A stretch of DNA of 41,325 bases from Clostridia bacterium BRH_c25 (GTDB lineage Bacteria; Bacillota_A; Clostridia; Lutisporales; Lutisporaceae): positions 1 through 41,325 of the forward strand of contig LOES01000025.1 of NCBI GenBank assembly GCA_001515955.1, given 5' to 3'. A program made the translations under genes and the position numbers. The notes under the pieces were generated by a model. That model searched no databases. It was not told the DNA's origin and saw nothing but the letters and a program-made list of their open reading frames with translations. Shown here in pieces: positions 41,245 to 41,325 of the stretch; within the stretch, counting starts at the first letter, position 1; every line of letters begins with the position of its first letter.

Positions 41245-41325
41245 ATGACTGTTGAACCGATTAGAGAAAAAGCCAAGATTAAGCAGCTTTATCAATACTT
41301 GAATGGAAGTGATCCTAAATATGCG
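41245..41325 (+). CDS. Tyrosine recombinase/integrase-like protein, N-terminus only
   Basis: Only 27 codons are in the window: MTVEPIREKAKIKQLYQYLN then GSDPKYA. This matches from memory the beginning of short phage-integrase-family proteins that start with a MTVEPIRxxxKI pattern and lack the N-terminal SAM-like arm domain. AGGAGG at 41228-41233 precedes it; an in-frame ATG at 41236 is an alternative start but too close to that site. Catalytic residues lie beyond the right edge, so activity cannot be judged. It is divergent from the TetR/cheY scar. Confidence 0.6.
   Translation, partial: MTVEPIREKAKIKQLYQYLNGSDPKYA

Overview
The window looks like a chromosomal segment of an anaerobic, low-to-moderate GC Gram-positive bacterium of the class Clostridia. 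The reasons are strong AGGAGG-type ribosome binding sites, several TTG and GTG starts, lipoprotein signal peptides, tandem FeoA proteins beside FeoB, a DUF3793 protein, a CheD/CheB/CheR chemotaxis set and split YeeE/TusA sulfur genes. The species cannot be named from the sequence. No rRNA, tRNA or CRISPR array was seen.

Left part (1-11116). Two exported rhodanese-type proteins come first on the minus strand. A plus-strand GT39/ArnT-like membrane glycosyltransferase follows. It converges with a tightly packed eight-gene minus-strand operon running 11116 to 3741: rmlB, rmlA, a WecE-like sugar aminotransferase, a GT2 glycosyltransferase, an ATP-grasp ligase and a nitrate/sulfonate-type ABC importer (binding protein, permease, ATPase). 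The first four genes should make and transfer a dTDP-4-amino-4,6-dideoxyhexose. With the convergent GT-C enzyme the set resembles the Arn lipid-A pathway, but in a Gram-positive and with a dTDP sugar. The roles of the ATP-grasp enzyme and the importer are open.

Sulfur section (11260-15560). A TusA-like protein and a LysR regulator are followed by a plus-strand operon: N-terminal YeeE/YedE half, TusA-like carrier, C-terminal YeeE/YedE half, and a thioredoxin-reductase-like flavoprotein fused to a thioredoxin-like domain that keeps only one active-site cysteine. This reads as uptake and handling of thiosulfate or another sulfur (possibly selenium) species.

Middle (15561-24000). A receiver-like protein without its phosphoacceptor aspartate lies beside a 7TM, LytS/YesM-type sensor kinase. 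Next come two iron-linked minus-strand operons. One is feoA-feoA-feoB-fur-FeoB-associated protein, with a sigma-A promoter overlapped by a Fur-box-like site. The other is DUF2325-flavodoxin-DUF3793-HD-GYP-Cys-rich protein, with a second, more symmetric Fur-box-like site ahead of it. The HD-GYP protein places c-di-GMP turnover next to iron-dependent genes.

Right part (24001-41325). A 16-kb minus-strand block holds cheA, cheW, an MCP, a DnaJ-GGDEF fusion, cheR, cheB, cheD, a large hybrid kinase, two stand-alone receivers, a second hybrid kinase and an Hpt-REC-GGDEF-REC protein. It ends at a good terminator that lies inside a gene relic. The DnaJ fusion has a ruined GGDEF active site but an intact RxxD inhibitory-site motif, so it may bind c-di-GMP rather than make it. 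At the upstream end, a TetR gene and a cheY gene are both truncated and joined. Next to this scar a tyrosine-recombinase-like gene starts and runs off the window.
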